Part shown: piece after piece, positions 35,635-48,200 of the stretch
Numbering within the stretch: position 1 is the first letter of the stretch
How the letters are laid out: each line of letters starts with the position of its first letter
From: Laguncularia racemosa
Taxonomy: Eukaryota > Streptophyta > Magnoliopsida > Myrtales > Combretaceae
Length of the DNA stretch: 64,000 nt
Direction of reading: 5' to 3'
Assembly: GCA_037954665.1 (NCBI GenBank)
Contig: JBBMOL010000012.1
Location: forward strand, 8,804,001-8,868,000
Position numbers and translations under genes: made by a program
The notes under the pieces: model-generated
What the model saw: the letters and a program-made list of their open reading frames with translations, nothing else
Told to the model about the DNA's origin: nothing
The model's database searches: none

Positions 35635-36480
35635 AAGCACTTATCAGTATAGTAATACGTAGAAGCCACATGCGAAATCTAGAACGCCACTGTTTCGAAG
35701 ATCTAGTTTTGTTTATTAAATGTATTAAAAATATGTTTCTCGCATGATTCAATTAGGACAACTTGTTGGATTTAATGAAAAATTCAAATTTAAATAGGAT
35801 GGGAATAAGTTGGCTAACCATATTCTTAATTCCTTATAAAGTACTTTGGTTTTGAACTAATGAATCCCGACATCATCAGTTAGACACCATCCCACCACTC
35901 AAAAAGATTGGTAGCAGGAGATTGATTTTGCTCAATTATTAGTGATGTAATCATAGTTTCGAGTGATTGAGGAACCAAGAGGCGAGCTAAATGCAAGACA
36001 TGATAGACTGAGTTATTAAAAAGGTGCAAAAGTCCCGAATTTACAGTGCGGGGTCTGCCATTCGAACAGCATGGGAAGGTCATCCAAATGGCAGTAAGAC
36101 ACATTTCAATCATGGAGAGCATTTGTTCCCCATCCGGACGAAAATAGGACTGTTCAATCAGTAAACAGTGACACCCCGTGGTTCGGGCTATTAGTTAGAG
36201 CATGGGTTGATATCTTCTGATGTAAATCAAACTTTATGATGCGACCATTATAGTTAGAAGTGATTTTATAAATTAATTTTCTAAAAAATAAAGAATACGA
36301 TATAGCCATTTTAATGGGGTAGTAAAATTCATATGACATATATTGGAAAGGCGGACAGTAAATCTAATATGCAGATAATTAGTAAGACATTGGAGATAAA
36401 TGAGTAAGCAAATGAGTTGTAAATGAACGTAAACGCTATAGAGTAGTGTGTTGGTATGAGTTTACAATACAACAAGTGTA
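35635..36480 (-). other. Unidentified minus-strand coding-like frame (35,880-36,190) and flanks
   Basis: An open minus-strand frame runs from about 36,190 to a stop at 35,880. It contains RPDGEQMLSMIEMCLTA, MTFPCCSNGRPRTVNSG, LHLARLLVPQSLETMI and NLFEWWDGV. The balanced, globular-looking residue mix is unlike the composition-driven frames elsewhere. I do not recognise it. It may be an exon of a captured or truncated host gene, or part of a retroelement. No start or splice sites could be fixed. Confidence 0.35.
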
Positions 36481-39400
36481 GATGTATATATATATATATA
36501 TCTATGTCATATATACTTGGGGTATGGAAATGGGTAGTTAACTAATAAATAATAAATAAATATAAGAAAAAGTGTAATAATAAGAACCCCTAGGTGTTAA
36601 TGTCGACCAGGATGGGGGAATTATGAGTTGATAACCAAGAGAAGAGAGAGTGATTATGCAACACTCATGCATGTTAAGCTAAACTTGGTCAGATCACCAC
36701 AATTCTCCTCTCAATCTATTCTCCACCACCGAACTAAATTCCTCAAAATTTGTCCAGGAAACTAGCAAATGCAGCTTCATAGAAACACACGCAATTAATT
36801 GTGGGAAGAAATTAAATGGGTTTATAGTAAATTATTAAGGAAATTAGAAGAAAAACACTGAGCATGGGGATTGATCAAAGCGGTTAACAAGGTTAGAGGT
36901 GAGCTACTGTTACGGCGGTCGGGGGCTGCAGTTTTGCGGTAGCGGCCAGTTCTTCCGAGAGGGCGCGGCGGCCGGCAGAGCACTGGAGCTCCGGCGAAGG
37001 TGTGACCCTAAGTTCCGCCGGCATCTTTCTTAATTTATTAAAAATATTTCATGCGCATGAAAAATTCTGAAACTTGGTTTCCTGAGTATATTTAGTAAAT
37101 AGATTTGTGTAACATTTTTAGTTTTGTGAAATTTAGCTTGTGAATATGTATTCCTTAATAATAGCCTTGCCTCGGATGAATTTAGTATGGAATTTTAGAA
37201 ATATAAAACGATGTTGTTTTGACCTGCCTTTTGGTTGATAAGTTTCTGATAGGATATATTAAATTTACAAAATAAGATTTTGAAAAACGGATATATTTGG
37301 TATTTTTTTGTGAATTTTCGAGTAGAAATTGTTAATTTTACAGCATGTTCTGTTCTAACTTAATTAAGGGATCTTGCGTAATTATTTAAATTTGCTGGTT
37401 AATTGAGAGTATATAGAACAATAACATGATGCTAAAGTAGTTTGATTTGATTGATACGCACAATCATGAATACTCACATAACTAAATGTGAGTTTGACAA
37501 TGTTAGTGTACTTGATCATTCTTAAATGTCTTAGATTCTTTCTTAATAAGTTTTGATGGCAACTTAAAAGATAAAAGTGTTTGATAATAGGTTTATGAAG
37601 TGTACATGTTAGGAATAAGTTGTTAATTTAAGAAAAAGAGAAGTTTTTATAACTCAAAGAGTATATCAGAGGGTTCTGAAGTATTGTGTAAAGAAGGCTA
37701 ACGGAGCTTAGAGGGTTCACTATGAATAATTCGATTAAGATTGTTGTTGTTCAATCTTGATTCTTTAGCATTTGTGAATATATGATGGATATTCAAGTTT
37801 AGTTTGAATTAATTATAAAGTTATGATAATACCTTATGGAATCAACGAGGAAGGATATTTTTAGTGACTCTATGTAGTATCTTAGTGTACTTGTATATGA
37901 AATTAATATAAATCTTGATGAGTTGTTCTTATTGCTACAATAGGCATATAAGAGATACTTTGATCCTTGATCAATGGATAGAGAAGGAAAATTGAAATCG
38001 GTGAGTACCCCTTTCTTGCTAATTGTGTTGCATTGTGGTCGAAAATGTAGGCTACTTGCTTATTATTTTGGAAATCTGTATAGTCACTTAATATGACCAA
38101 GAGGATTATGGATTTTATTCTTGGCGTTGTTGGGTTGAGTTATTGTTTTAAAATGACTTTTAATTAATAAATTAGCCAAGACATGCTAGATTGACTAGTA
38201 TGTGAAGCAGGTGTAGAATTTGTTCACTAATGCTTAATTGGTGCTTGAATTGTGATTATGGTTTCTATTCCTATAACTTGTTTGGAAAATTGAAGTTGAA
38301 ATTTGGTGATGAAATCATACTAGTTTAACCAAAAAATTGACTATTCTTGGTGTGTTGCTTGATTTAGGTATGTGAAATAAATGACATTAGGGTCAAAAGT
38401 TGTACATGGTTTGGAATTGGTTAAATGATATCTATTTGTTTTGTGTACTAACCAAAAGAAACTTAAGTGAAGTAAGGCTTATTCCTTGCTTGATAACTTT
38501 ATAGTACGATCTTTAAGTCAAACGAGTAAGTTTATGCAAGATTGAAAAAATGGCTTAGTGGGGATTGGTTGCCCCATTTATTTGTAGCATGTAAATGGCA
38601 TAGAAAAATTCTCTAACATGTATAGAAATTGTATAAGGGCAACAATTTGCTAAATTTGGAAATTGAGTTTATGATTTAAGTGTAACGGTAGTAAATTTTC
38701 CAAGTGCCAACTAAGTTATGACAGATTGTCTTAGGATTAGAAGTCAAATGTTCAAGCTGGGTGTAATGGGAAGTTAGGTAAGAAACTCTAATTGATGATT
38801 GCTTGGTTGTTTCAAGCATAACCATAAGGTTGCATTATGTTAGTTTAATGTTTGAATTATTTATTAATGTTGTGTCTATATTTTTTTTCCTTGAGATTCT
38901 TATGTATTCATTTTTTTCTTAAGAAAATGAGGAGTTAGTGTTTGCTAAACCTAGGTGTCAAAGCCAAAGACTAGTGGTGCAGTTTGGTTTTGAGAAGGGC
39001 TTTTGAGGGTGTTAGTCTAGCTAGAAGAATACTTAAGTTTCTTTTTTGTTTCACTTTTGATTAGTAGATCATCATGTTGCATTGTAAATAGCTTGTAATA
39101 TGATGTAAGTTTAAGTGTGTATAAATTTCCTAGCTTTTGCCTTGTAATCAATAACACAGGTGATGTGAATGGCATGCATATTCAAAAGATTAGGTAAGTT
39201 AAAAGTTGACTTAGAGAGTGAGTTAGAGATTGGCTTAGAGGTTAGGTCAGAGGTTGAACGATTTAGCTCTGTGGCCTAGCTTTGATTATAATAGAAGTAG
39301 GACCACTAGATAGGTGTGTACTTCTAAAATGGATGCATTACAGGTGTTTTAAGTGTTGCATTTATACAACTATGAGGAACTAGTATGCGTGTTAAGGGTG

Positions 39401-39650
39401 AAATGTCTCATCTCTACTTTACATATGGCATAGCGATACTGCCATCAAGTACCATGTTGATATTTTGATTGATTATATAGATCAAGTTAAGACCTAGAAG
39501 GTGGATATATTACAGGTTGATTGCACGAATCATGCAGTGTGTGCGTTACAAATGTTTGAATTATTATACAATAGAGTAGTTGTGAAGTACAATTATAGGG
39601 TTAAATAGGAAAATGCTTTATCCCTACCTTAGGGATGATGTAATGACCAG
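36481..39650. other. LTR-like AT-rich DNA with one GC-rich island
   Basis: A TA run lies at 36,487-36,501. The stretch 36,905-37,025 is GC-rich (CGGCGGCCGG, GAGGGCGCGG) in otherwise AT-rich DNA. A GGTGAGTACCCC motif lies at 37,999. Long T-rich narrative sequence without stops-free frames follows. It may be one degraded gypsy LTR, but no matched end was found. Confidence 0.3.
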
Positions 39651-42600
39651 TTTTCTAGATACTTGGTTTGAACAATTTAAGGCTATAAGAAGTAAAGAAA
39701 ATACTTGGAAGGTAAGGCATTATATGAACAAAATGAAATGCCTTAAACACAACATTTTATTATAATTTTATTTTAAGGGACTTCCTTTCAATTACTATAA
39801 TGTCACTAGAGATCTTGAGGATTTAAGTAGGAATTTAACAACTACTTTTCATTGGCTTCTATTATATGTTTTCCTCTTACAAATATTATCAAACTTGGTC
39901 ATGGGTGTTTATGATTATTGTGTGACTCTTGTCTGTCTTTAATTCTGTGATCTTATTAATCACTTGTGATTTTGGTGAATTCATTATTGACTTCTCGTGT
40001 GTAATATTGAAAGTCCTTAATAATCCATGTTTAGTATAGAGTATGTGAGTAATACATGCATAGAGCCATTTTGATAATTGGGTTTTTATCCCAATTTAAT
40101 GTCATGGATTAGTTTCTTAGGCTAGTGAAAGAGCTTGGGAAATTAGGTTCAATTAGGGGTGTCTTGAAAAAATCTAGCTTACTAAGCTTAAAAAGGAATT
40201 ACTAGATTGGTTTTTCTACTCTTGGCCTTACATGGTTATTTTGTAGGCAAAAGGTAGACTTAGAAAAGGTCTTTCCGATCTATTTAGGCCTCTTTGGCCA
40301 TCATAGGCCTTAAGAGTGCTTAACTAAGCTAGTAGGCTTATATTGCAAGGAAATGGGCTAACACCAAAAAAGTTAAGAAGGAGTTAGGCTCAAGCCTAGC
40401 CCAAATCCAACCTAAGCCTAAGCCTAAAGCCCATGGTTATGGAGACTTTAATTTAGGTTGTTGATCATTAGGAATTGATTCTACGATTCTCATCAATGGC
40501 TCATCTAGTTTATCTATCTTAGATTCATCTAATGGGGGTGGGGTTCGGTAAAATCTATATTTATGGGTTGCATCCTTCTCATTTGCAATTTTTGAAGTAT
40601 CAACATATTTTGTACAAACACTATTACTCTACTAGAGTAATTTTGTAGAACATATCAAGAACATTGAGTTTGGTCCACTATTACTTGCATGCTCTAAGAA
40701 TTTGAGTTTGCCTATTTTTCATCCCATACCTTTCTCCAATAACATCCCTCCATGTTTCATTAGATGAAGACATTTCTAAGGCTGACTGAACATGCTTGTT
40801 ATATGTGATTGGATAGCTATAGGAACTTTCTATATAATACTAAACACTGATTTAGATACAAACTAGTTTGTTTTTGGCATTAGTGAGGGATATCTAACAT
40901 TGTTATAGAGGAATAAGGAGACTTTGCATAAGAGCCTATTGTCGAGTTATGGAAGACCATATGAAATGTTAACAAGAGTTCTATCTAATGTTCTACGTCA
41001 TAGCATTGAAGCTATTCCATAACATTAAGCGTTAATTGGGCATTTTTTATTGAATCATGTGTTTGATCCTTAAGAGTAAGACTCAATGGCACAACACTTT
41101 ATTTAAGTCTTCTTTGTTTGTTAGATGAGGACAGGGAGGCATCTATTTAGAGATTTTGGAGTTTGTCTTCATTCATTAGATGGCTTCAATTTGGTGATTC
41201 TTATTTTAAACCTATTAATTCAAACTTCTCTAAAACATTCCTTAATAAATGAGCTTAATTCTTTAAACCCTCTTAGGCTAAGTCCATATCAAATTAGACT
41301 AAAAGCTTTCTCGATAAAATCTGAGGGTTTTGGGCATAGGATATATATTAGCTCTTCATGTATGTTTGAAGAATTGGTATTTTGTTGCCGATCACGTTTG
41401 TGCAGCCGGAGTCTCTATTCATAGACGAGTCATGTTGCAAGAATCCAACGTCTGTGTCTCAAATACTTGTAAGTGCAATAATGCAGCATTGTCCCATCGT
41501 GTGTTCCATCCTAGCTTTACAATAATTGTGTTGCCTCTCGGCAATAATTTCAATAAAGTTCTCAATGACTCGTCGTTGCAAGAAATAGTCACATCGTTTT
41601 TTTTTTTTTTCCCGGTATATTACATTTGCCTGTAGAGGAAAATAATTTCTTTTGGTTGAAAAATGGTTTTCATGATTTCAAATAGATGCTTTTTAAATAA
41701 ATATCCAATTATAAAATTTTTTATTAACTCTATGACACTTAAATATATTTAAAATTAACTTAATGTATGTATATTATGACAATTATTTCTTTTTTCTTTT
41801 TAATGTACACGTGGCATAAACTATGATCATGATCTCGATCATAGCCTCAAGTAAATATTCCTCCAACAAATATCCGATGATAGACTTCTTCTTTTTTCTT
41901 TGGGCATCTTGGAAGTCTTTAAAATAAACTTAATACAAGAACAACCTTGTGCTTACTAGTATCGTAGTGGAAGATTGTGTGTGCCTTAATCTTTAGGTTA
42001 GGCCGTTAGGGGTTTAGATCCCCTTAGTGCACATGTGTGCTTCATTTTAATTTTTTTCTTTTTTTCCTCTCTTAATTTTCTTAAAAAAATAAAAACACAC
42101 AAGTTGCTCGAAGCCTCGTGAAAGACATTTGAACAAATTGCTGTCGTTCTCCAAAAATGTGCTTTATTCTTGCAAAAATGGCTCTTTGTCCTTCAAGTCT
42201 CCTTTAGTCCTGTCAAATACCTTCGGGGAGAAACTAAATATACGCCCGATATAGCTTCATAAACAGTCACTTTAGCCAAATTACCTATTCTATCCCTATA
42301 TCGCTCCTTTCAGTTTTATGGGAAATAGGTAAAGGAAAAAAAAAAAAAGAATCATTAAATGCTTTCTCTTCAACATGCAATAAGGAGTTCCATTTATGAG
42401 ACTATGCCTTCTCACTATAAAAAAAAAAAAAAATTTACAAGCTTAACCAAAAGAGAGGAATACCGTCATTTTCCCATAACGTTAGCACCAAATATCATGA
42501 ATCATCATCAACTATTTCTTCACATTCATTTATATAAATGATAATACAATGAAGAAGTAAAGCTGAAAAGCCTATTTCAACTCTTTTTAATGTTTAAACA

Positions 42601-42930
42601 AAAAACTTTCGCTTTACTGACAATTTTGTTATTTAATAAATCTTTCGTTATCGTAAATGAATTCAAGTGGGTGTTAAATGTTGATTAATGCATGGGAGGG
42701 GACAATAGTTAATAGCTTTTTGCCATTTTCTCTTTTAAAAAATGTTGAGGTAACATCTTAAATAGTGTAAGGTATTTTTGTTTGATTCTAAGAAAATTAG
42801 AGCTATAATAGAGTGAAAAATACCAGAAATAGTAACAAAAAAGTAAGGGATCTCCTAGGAATACCTGGGAATAGCTAAACTTCTTACTCAATTGGCCCAA
42901 AATAATAAAAAAATTTGTGTGGAATGAAGA
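39651..42930. other. Unrecognised DNA
   Basis: Short coding-like fragments occur (for example near 39,670-39,850) but no domain was recognised. The open frames at 41,125-41,424 and 41,330-41,635 show no recognisable features and are not called. A-rich runs lie near 42,336 and 42,420. Confidence 0.3.
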
Positions 42931-42939
42931 AAGGGAGCA

Positions 42940-43284
42940 AAGTTTTCAAAAGTTGAAAAAAAATGCCCTTGTTTTCTGCTCCAATAATTGTTTTACCCAA
43001 CAGTAAGGAGCTATTTGCAACATATGGTGATGCTTCACATAATGGATTATGATGTATATAGATGCAAAATAGTAAAATGATTGCATATGTATCTAGACAA
43101 TTAAGGCCACATAAGCAAAATTACCCAACACATGATTTGAAGTTGGTAACATTGTGTTTACTTTAAAGATTTGAAGACATTGCTTATATGGTCAAAGGTG
43201 TGAAATTTATTTTAACCATAAAAAGACTCAAATACCTTTTTAAATAAAAGGAGTTAAATATGAGATAAAGAAAGTGATTGGAAC
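42940..43284 (+). pseudogene. Ty3/gypsy RNase H relic
   Basis: The frame reads YGDASHNGL, MIAYVSRQLRPHKQNYPTHD, YMVKGVKFILTIKRLKYLF and KELNMR, with stops between several blocks. This is the RNase H region of a gypsy pol, including the DASH metal-binding core. It ends abruptly at an LEL(I) position where the copia LTR begins, so the copia element inserted into this gypsy copy. It belongs to a different lineage from the pol at 3-2,138. Confidence 0.85.
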
Positions 43285-43285
43285 T

Positions 43286-43757
43286 TATTGGTACTAGTTA
43301 GCAATTAAGAGGGGGCTAGATTGATTGCTTAATATTAAAAATTTTAGTAAAAAATCCCCCTTTAATAACTAAATTAACGGATAATAAAATTACAATGTCG
43401 TAAATAAATTGTGTAGAAAATAAATAGAGTAGGGAGAAGAAGATTAGGAAAATCAATTAATAGTGGTTTTGCGTTGTGCATCAATCCACTCTTCTATTTT
43501 GACATGCTGGGAACTTGGTTGTCTTTACTAGTATCATTCCAGTATAACAAATCAACAACCTTTGAGAGTTACATAAGTTTGCCTCCTTGGCACAATTGCT
43601 CACTATTCTGCCCATTTAACTTTTTCACAAGCTATTTACAAATCTACAATGACCTCACTCTCAATACAAAAAAAAAAAAAAACCTTGCATAAAACAAAAA
43701 TCACGTATGGGGAAAACAAAATAAAAATCCTCTCAAATTTGCTCACAAATAAAAATA
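43286..43757 (-). repeat. Copia family-2 LTR, copy C, left half
   Basis: It aligns block by block with 57,172-57,634: CAATTAAGAGGGGG, GATAATAAAATTACAAT, GCTCACTATTCTGC, TGACCTCACTCTCAATAC, CCTCTCAAATTTGCTCA. It stops at the CACTA end. Confidence 0.8.
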
Positions 43758-43900
43758 CACTATAGGAATTTCTATATTTCGTGACGTTTGCATATTTTTC
43801 AAACGTCGCTGATTTTAATATACTTTAGTCATATTTATTAAATATTACAAAAAATATATAATTAGCGACATTTATAACTAAAGTGAAATATATAAACTAT
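43758..43900. repeat. CACTA left terminal and subterminal region
   Basis: It contains the TIR and a few copies of the subterminal motif (GTGACGTTTGCA, AAACGTCGC, AGCGACATTTATA). There are far fewer copies than at the right end. Confidence 0.75.
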
Positions 43901-44510
43901 AATTTAATAACTTTTTCCATAATTTTTTATTTCAATGAAAAAAAGAATTTTGTTCTTTTTTTGTAATAAACCATTTTTTTATTTGATGGGGCTTTTTTAA
44001 AATAAAAGGAAATTTTTTTTATTAAAAAGAAAAAAAGAAAATGCTTGGGTGGGCCGACCGAGTGGGAAAAAGGGAGCGAAATAGGGAAGAGTTGAACCGG
44101 TCTTAAAGCCAAAACAGCTTCCAACAAGCTCATTCCATCCATCGAAGCATTCCGAAATCCCTTTCCCTTAGGTCTCTTGGACGAAAGAAAGCAGCAACGC
44201 GCTGATTTGAAGAAAGAAAGGGTTGTAAGCCAACGCTATCTCTTGATAACAGATTGAAGATATCAAGTAAGAAACATGAACCCTACTCCTATTTTGTTAT
44301 GAAGGTATGATTTTTGTTAGAAAGCATTCACAAAAATTAGGGTTTCGAAGAAATTGTTTGGGTAATTGTAATTTTTTTTTTTGGGTTTGTTTAAAATGTA
44401 GCTTTCTGACATTACTAGTAGCATTGTTTTTGTTCAATAGCGTGCTGCTGCTTCTCCATCCGTTCGTTTTGGTTGAACAACATCTAGCGTCTAACAATAG
44501 CTTTGCTGTC

Positions 44511-44905
44511 TAGGTAAGTTGTCTACTCCTTTCCCAATTTAATTAATTGAACATAGGGCATGCTTGTGTGCAAAATGAAGCAATGCTATTGTGTTGTGTG
44601 ATGTTAAGATACCATGTTGTCCTATTATGCCCTATTTTATGGAGAAAAGGGGGTTTGGTTTACTTAAGGTTATTGATCTTGAAGGTGTTTACAAGCCACA
44701 ACTTCCTAAGTTGCTCAGGAAATCTACAACCATCTCATTTGAAGAACCAAAGGACTCTAGGCCAACATCATCACTCGCTCAAGGTAAGTTGTTTACTACA
44801 TTCCCAATGTAATCAATTGAATGTAGGGTTGTGAATGTGTGCAAAATGAAGTTATGCTGTTGTGTTGTGTGATGTTAGGATACCATGCTGTTTAGTTATG
44901 CCTTG
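44511..44905 (+). repeat. Duplicated splice-donor block inside CACTA (270-bp spacing)
   Basis: AGGTAAGTTGT followed by about 120 bp ending near ATACCATG(T/C)TGT occurs at 44,511-44,633 and 44,781-44,905. Each copy starts with a good 5' splice site. The interval between them includes a short coding-like piece reading LKVIDLEGVYKPQLPKLL (44,663-44,716), similar in pattern to leucine-rich-repeat segments of plant NLR proteins. It may be a captured host exon that was duplicated. The similarity is short. Confidence 0.4.
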
Positions 44906-47900
44906 TTTCAAAGATTGTATGATGATTCCTAATACATATGTACCCTTGTTTATAATTAAAGATATGTGGCAAGTTACTAATGTGCCTAAGAGTCGAGTAT
45001 CACTCAGACATGAATAGATGGTTAGAACATGAAGTGGACTCTTTGAATTATCAAAGAAGGGTGTAAAGGTTATGGTAAGGGTTTAAGTAGAAACATGAGC
45101 AATATGATGGATATCACTCACCACCAAACACTACACGGCCAGAATCACCACTTGATCATATGCATAATTAGTAACTTGAGGCCACTAGCTACAATCCTTG
45201 CTAAAAGGATTAATAACAGTAAGGAAACTAAACTTGGAGTATGAACTCACAAGAACAAGGGCTTAAAATGTATTCAATGATAATCAAGATGATCTAGCTT
45301 ACAAAATGTTTGTCTTAAGGTTACAAGGATAAAAGGAGAAAGGCTAAACGGTACGTCTTAGAATATCCCTCTTAAATTATTTCAGAAAGGGTAAAAATGT
45401 AAAGGAAGAAAAGGGAAAATTTTGTACATTCACACACAACTGTAGGATTTAGGGACACATATGTTGTTTAGGCACTAGCTCTGTTTTTAGAAAAAGAAGA
45501 CAACCTATACGAGGGTAGGTTAGGTTCCTCCTTCAAATGATGGGTAGAGGCTTAGGGCGAGAATAGGTTAGACAATAATGTGGTAGGGATTCAAATAGGT
45601 CTAAAAAATCAAGGTAGGGAGGTCGAAGCTGTATGAATTGTAGGAATGGGTCATGGCATCATCCTAAGTTGAGTTGTTTAGTGCTTCTTTAGCTCAATGA
45701 ATAGTGAGAAGGTAGTAATAGCATGATAGGTGGTGTAGGTCATAGCCAAGGATAAAGGTTGTCTCATCCTTGGTTAGTTGACAACTTAATATCTGATGTG
45801 TAAAGTTCTATAGTCCTTGGAGCCTAGCTGAGGTGAGTGCCCTAGAGGTCAAATTCCTATCAATTACCTTTTCTTTTGGGTATTGAGATGTGATAGATAG
45901 GGTACTCTCGAGTATAACATCCTAATGTTCGAGTGTATAATGTTACATATACAACCCCTTGAAGCAAGGTCTAGTAACAAATGTTACCATGGGAGTCAAA
46001 TCCATAATAATGATGCATACCGTATCATGGTCTGTAATTGAGAAACTAATTAACCCTTCTCTTGACAAAAAGAAAGCCCTACTATTTTGCTATCCTCAAC
46101 AACACATCCTAATGTTTATCATTTTTATCATGACAATTATTACCATACAACATAATTAAATAACATGGTTCTTAAGGAAAATTCCCTTGCAAGGGATCCA
46201 TTGCCTTTGTCAACATATTAATAAGATAACTCTAAATATTAAGTAAGGCAATCTACAAGAAATTAAATGATCAAAATTGTTTAGATTGGTCACCTCAAAT
46301 ATGTGTGTACTTACAAGCTGTAGGTTACCCTCAATTTCCTATGAAAAAAAGTACATCTTAGTTGAAATGAATAGATGGTATGGTTATTGATTCCAATTAA
46401 AGTTAAGCTTTAGCAATTGAAAAAGGCTCATATACTACTTAAATTAAAAAAATCATCAATGTTAATTTAAGTTACATGGCGTAGGTGTGTAACACTAGAA
46501 TGGTTGGTTGAGAACAAGAAAGATGCCATCGACATGTAAGTACGTCGACTATCTTAGTTCGTTGGTCTAATGATTGTTGCCTTACTCTATGATCTTGCAA
46601 TATTTGAGTCTCTTGGTATGCGTTGATTTCAAATGATTAAGCATAATAGGATAACAAAAATAAGGTATGACTATGATGAGTTGTGATTGTGAATGGTTGA
46701 TGGATTGATACTGGCTAAAATCAACTTATAGACACATATGTTTTGGAACTTTAATGGTATAGAATTTGCATGGTTTAGTTGCAGAGGTATGGTTGACTAG
46801 TATCTTATAGTTTAGGAAATTGGGATAATCACAAGTTAAGATTTTAGATTGTTTTAATGTTTTTATTTTATTTTTTCTTGGGGAATTTGTTGATTTAAGG
46901 ATCTATATTAAGATTATGTAGCAAATTCTTATATGTTGAATTACATGGGGTTGTGATTGATTATTCCTAACATTAAGTGGAAGAAAAATTGAATCAAGGG
47001 TTGAATTTGAGGAAAATTTGAAGTTAAGTTTTAGTTAGTGTTAATTTTTAAAGTTGCTGGCTGTGGCTTCTAAAGGGAAACAATTGCTTCTTCTATTATG
47101 CGGCTTACCATTTTTGTTCTCTTCTATGGCTTCTAAGGGTAAAAGAGCTCCTTCTTATGTGTTTTTTCGTGTTATTTGGACATTGAATTGATGTAACTGT
47201 GTGAACCTATATAGGAAATCATTAAACTGGATTTGCAACAACAAATTGTACAACTATTAAGTCACCACAACTTTTATTGTTAAAAATTGTGGTTTGGCTC
47301 TTCAAGTGCAAATTCTATTGTTGTTGTAGGTAAAGAAGGTGCTGTTGATGTTGTTGTTGCTCTTGTAGTTGTTTTTGCTAATGAAATTGAATTATTTTTT
47401 TGTTGAAGAGGTACGGGTTGCTCAATTGATTCATTCAACTCACACAAAGTCAGCAACGTTTGTTGACTTTGCTATGTTGGCTTGTGGTGTATTTCCTTAT
47501 AGCAATGCATATTCATATCTTGTATATAGAGGCATAGCTATGACAATTAGCATTTGATTTTGACATTGTGCCTAAGCACAATAACAATAATGCTTAGATA
47601 GTAAGTTGGATTGGCAAGGGGTTTAGCAATGCTTCATCTTTGTTGTCTTCGATAAGCATTATTGTATCCCCATGGTTAAAGCTTAGTCAGTGTTAACTTG
47701 AAGTGTAATTTATGATTTTTTTTATGTCTTCGCTTGATCTTGTTTGATAAAGACTGTGTTGTAGGCTTAATAGTTCTTTGTATTGAAGAAGAATAATAAG
47801 TGAAAGATGAGATGTTTTCAGTCCAATTTATTAGATATCATACTCAATGTCGTATCTATAGCATTCAACATATATCTACAGTGTTGACTTGATTGATTGA

Positions 47901-48200
47901 CTTAATGTGGATTTTTTTTTCTTTTGTGGTACATATAGGAGTTTTATTAGCAGTTTCACTAATTCTTTAAGGCTCTTATATTTCCAGACTAAGTAAACTT
48001 ACAAGTTCACAATTTAAATGCTTATATGTTTATCATTTCAGGTCTAATTTACTTTAAAATAAAGTTCATTATATGTTTATCATTTAAGAACTTATGTTTT
48101 CATTATATGTGTGTGAAACATTATTGGTTGCACTTTTTTCCCCAACAAGAGTATTGCAAAACAATTTTTCATTTTGATTTGCTATGGGATTCTTTTGCAG
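44906..48200. other. CACTA 5' interior, no clear gene
   Basis: About 3.3 kb lies between the element's 5' region and the transposase. A possible degenerate zinc-knuckle-like piece lies near 45,635-45,690, but it is too weak to call. CTTCTTTTGCAG-type sequence ending at 48,200 is a plausible 3' splice site before the transposase ATG at 48,203, so much of this may be an untranslated intron. Confidence 0.4.

Noticed and set aside
41125..41635. Two overlapping plus-strand frames of about 100 residues
   Set aside because: No recognisable motif. Overlap in different frames suggests chance openness.
42000..42120. tRNA-like GGTTTAGATCCCC segment
   Set aside because: Only a T-loop-like string is present; no acceptor, D or anticodon arms fold around it.
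45635..45700. Zinc-knuckle-like CMNCRNGSWHHPKLSC
   Set aside because: Spacing does not fit a CCHC box, and surrounding frames are broken.
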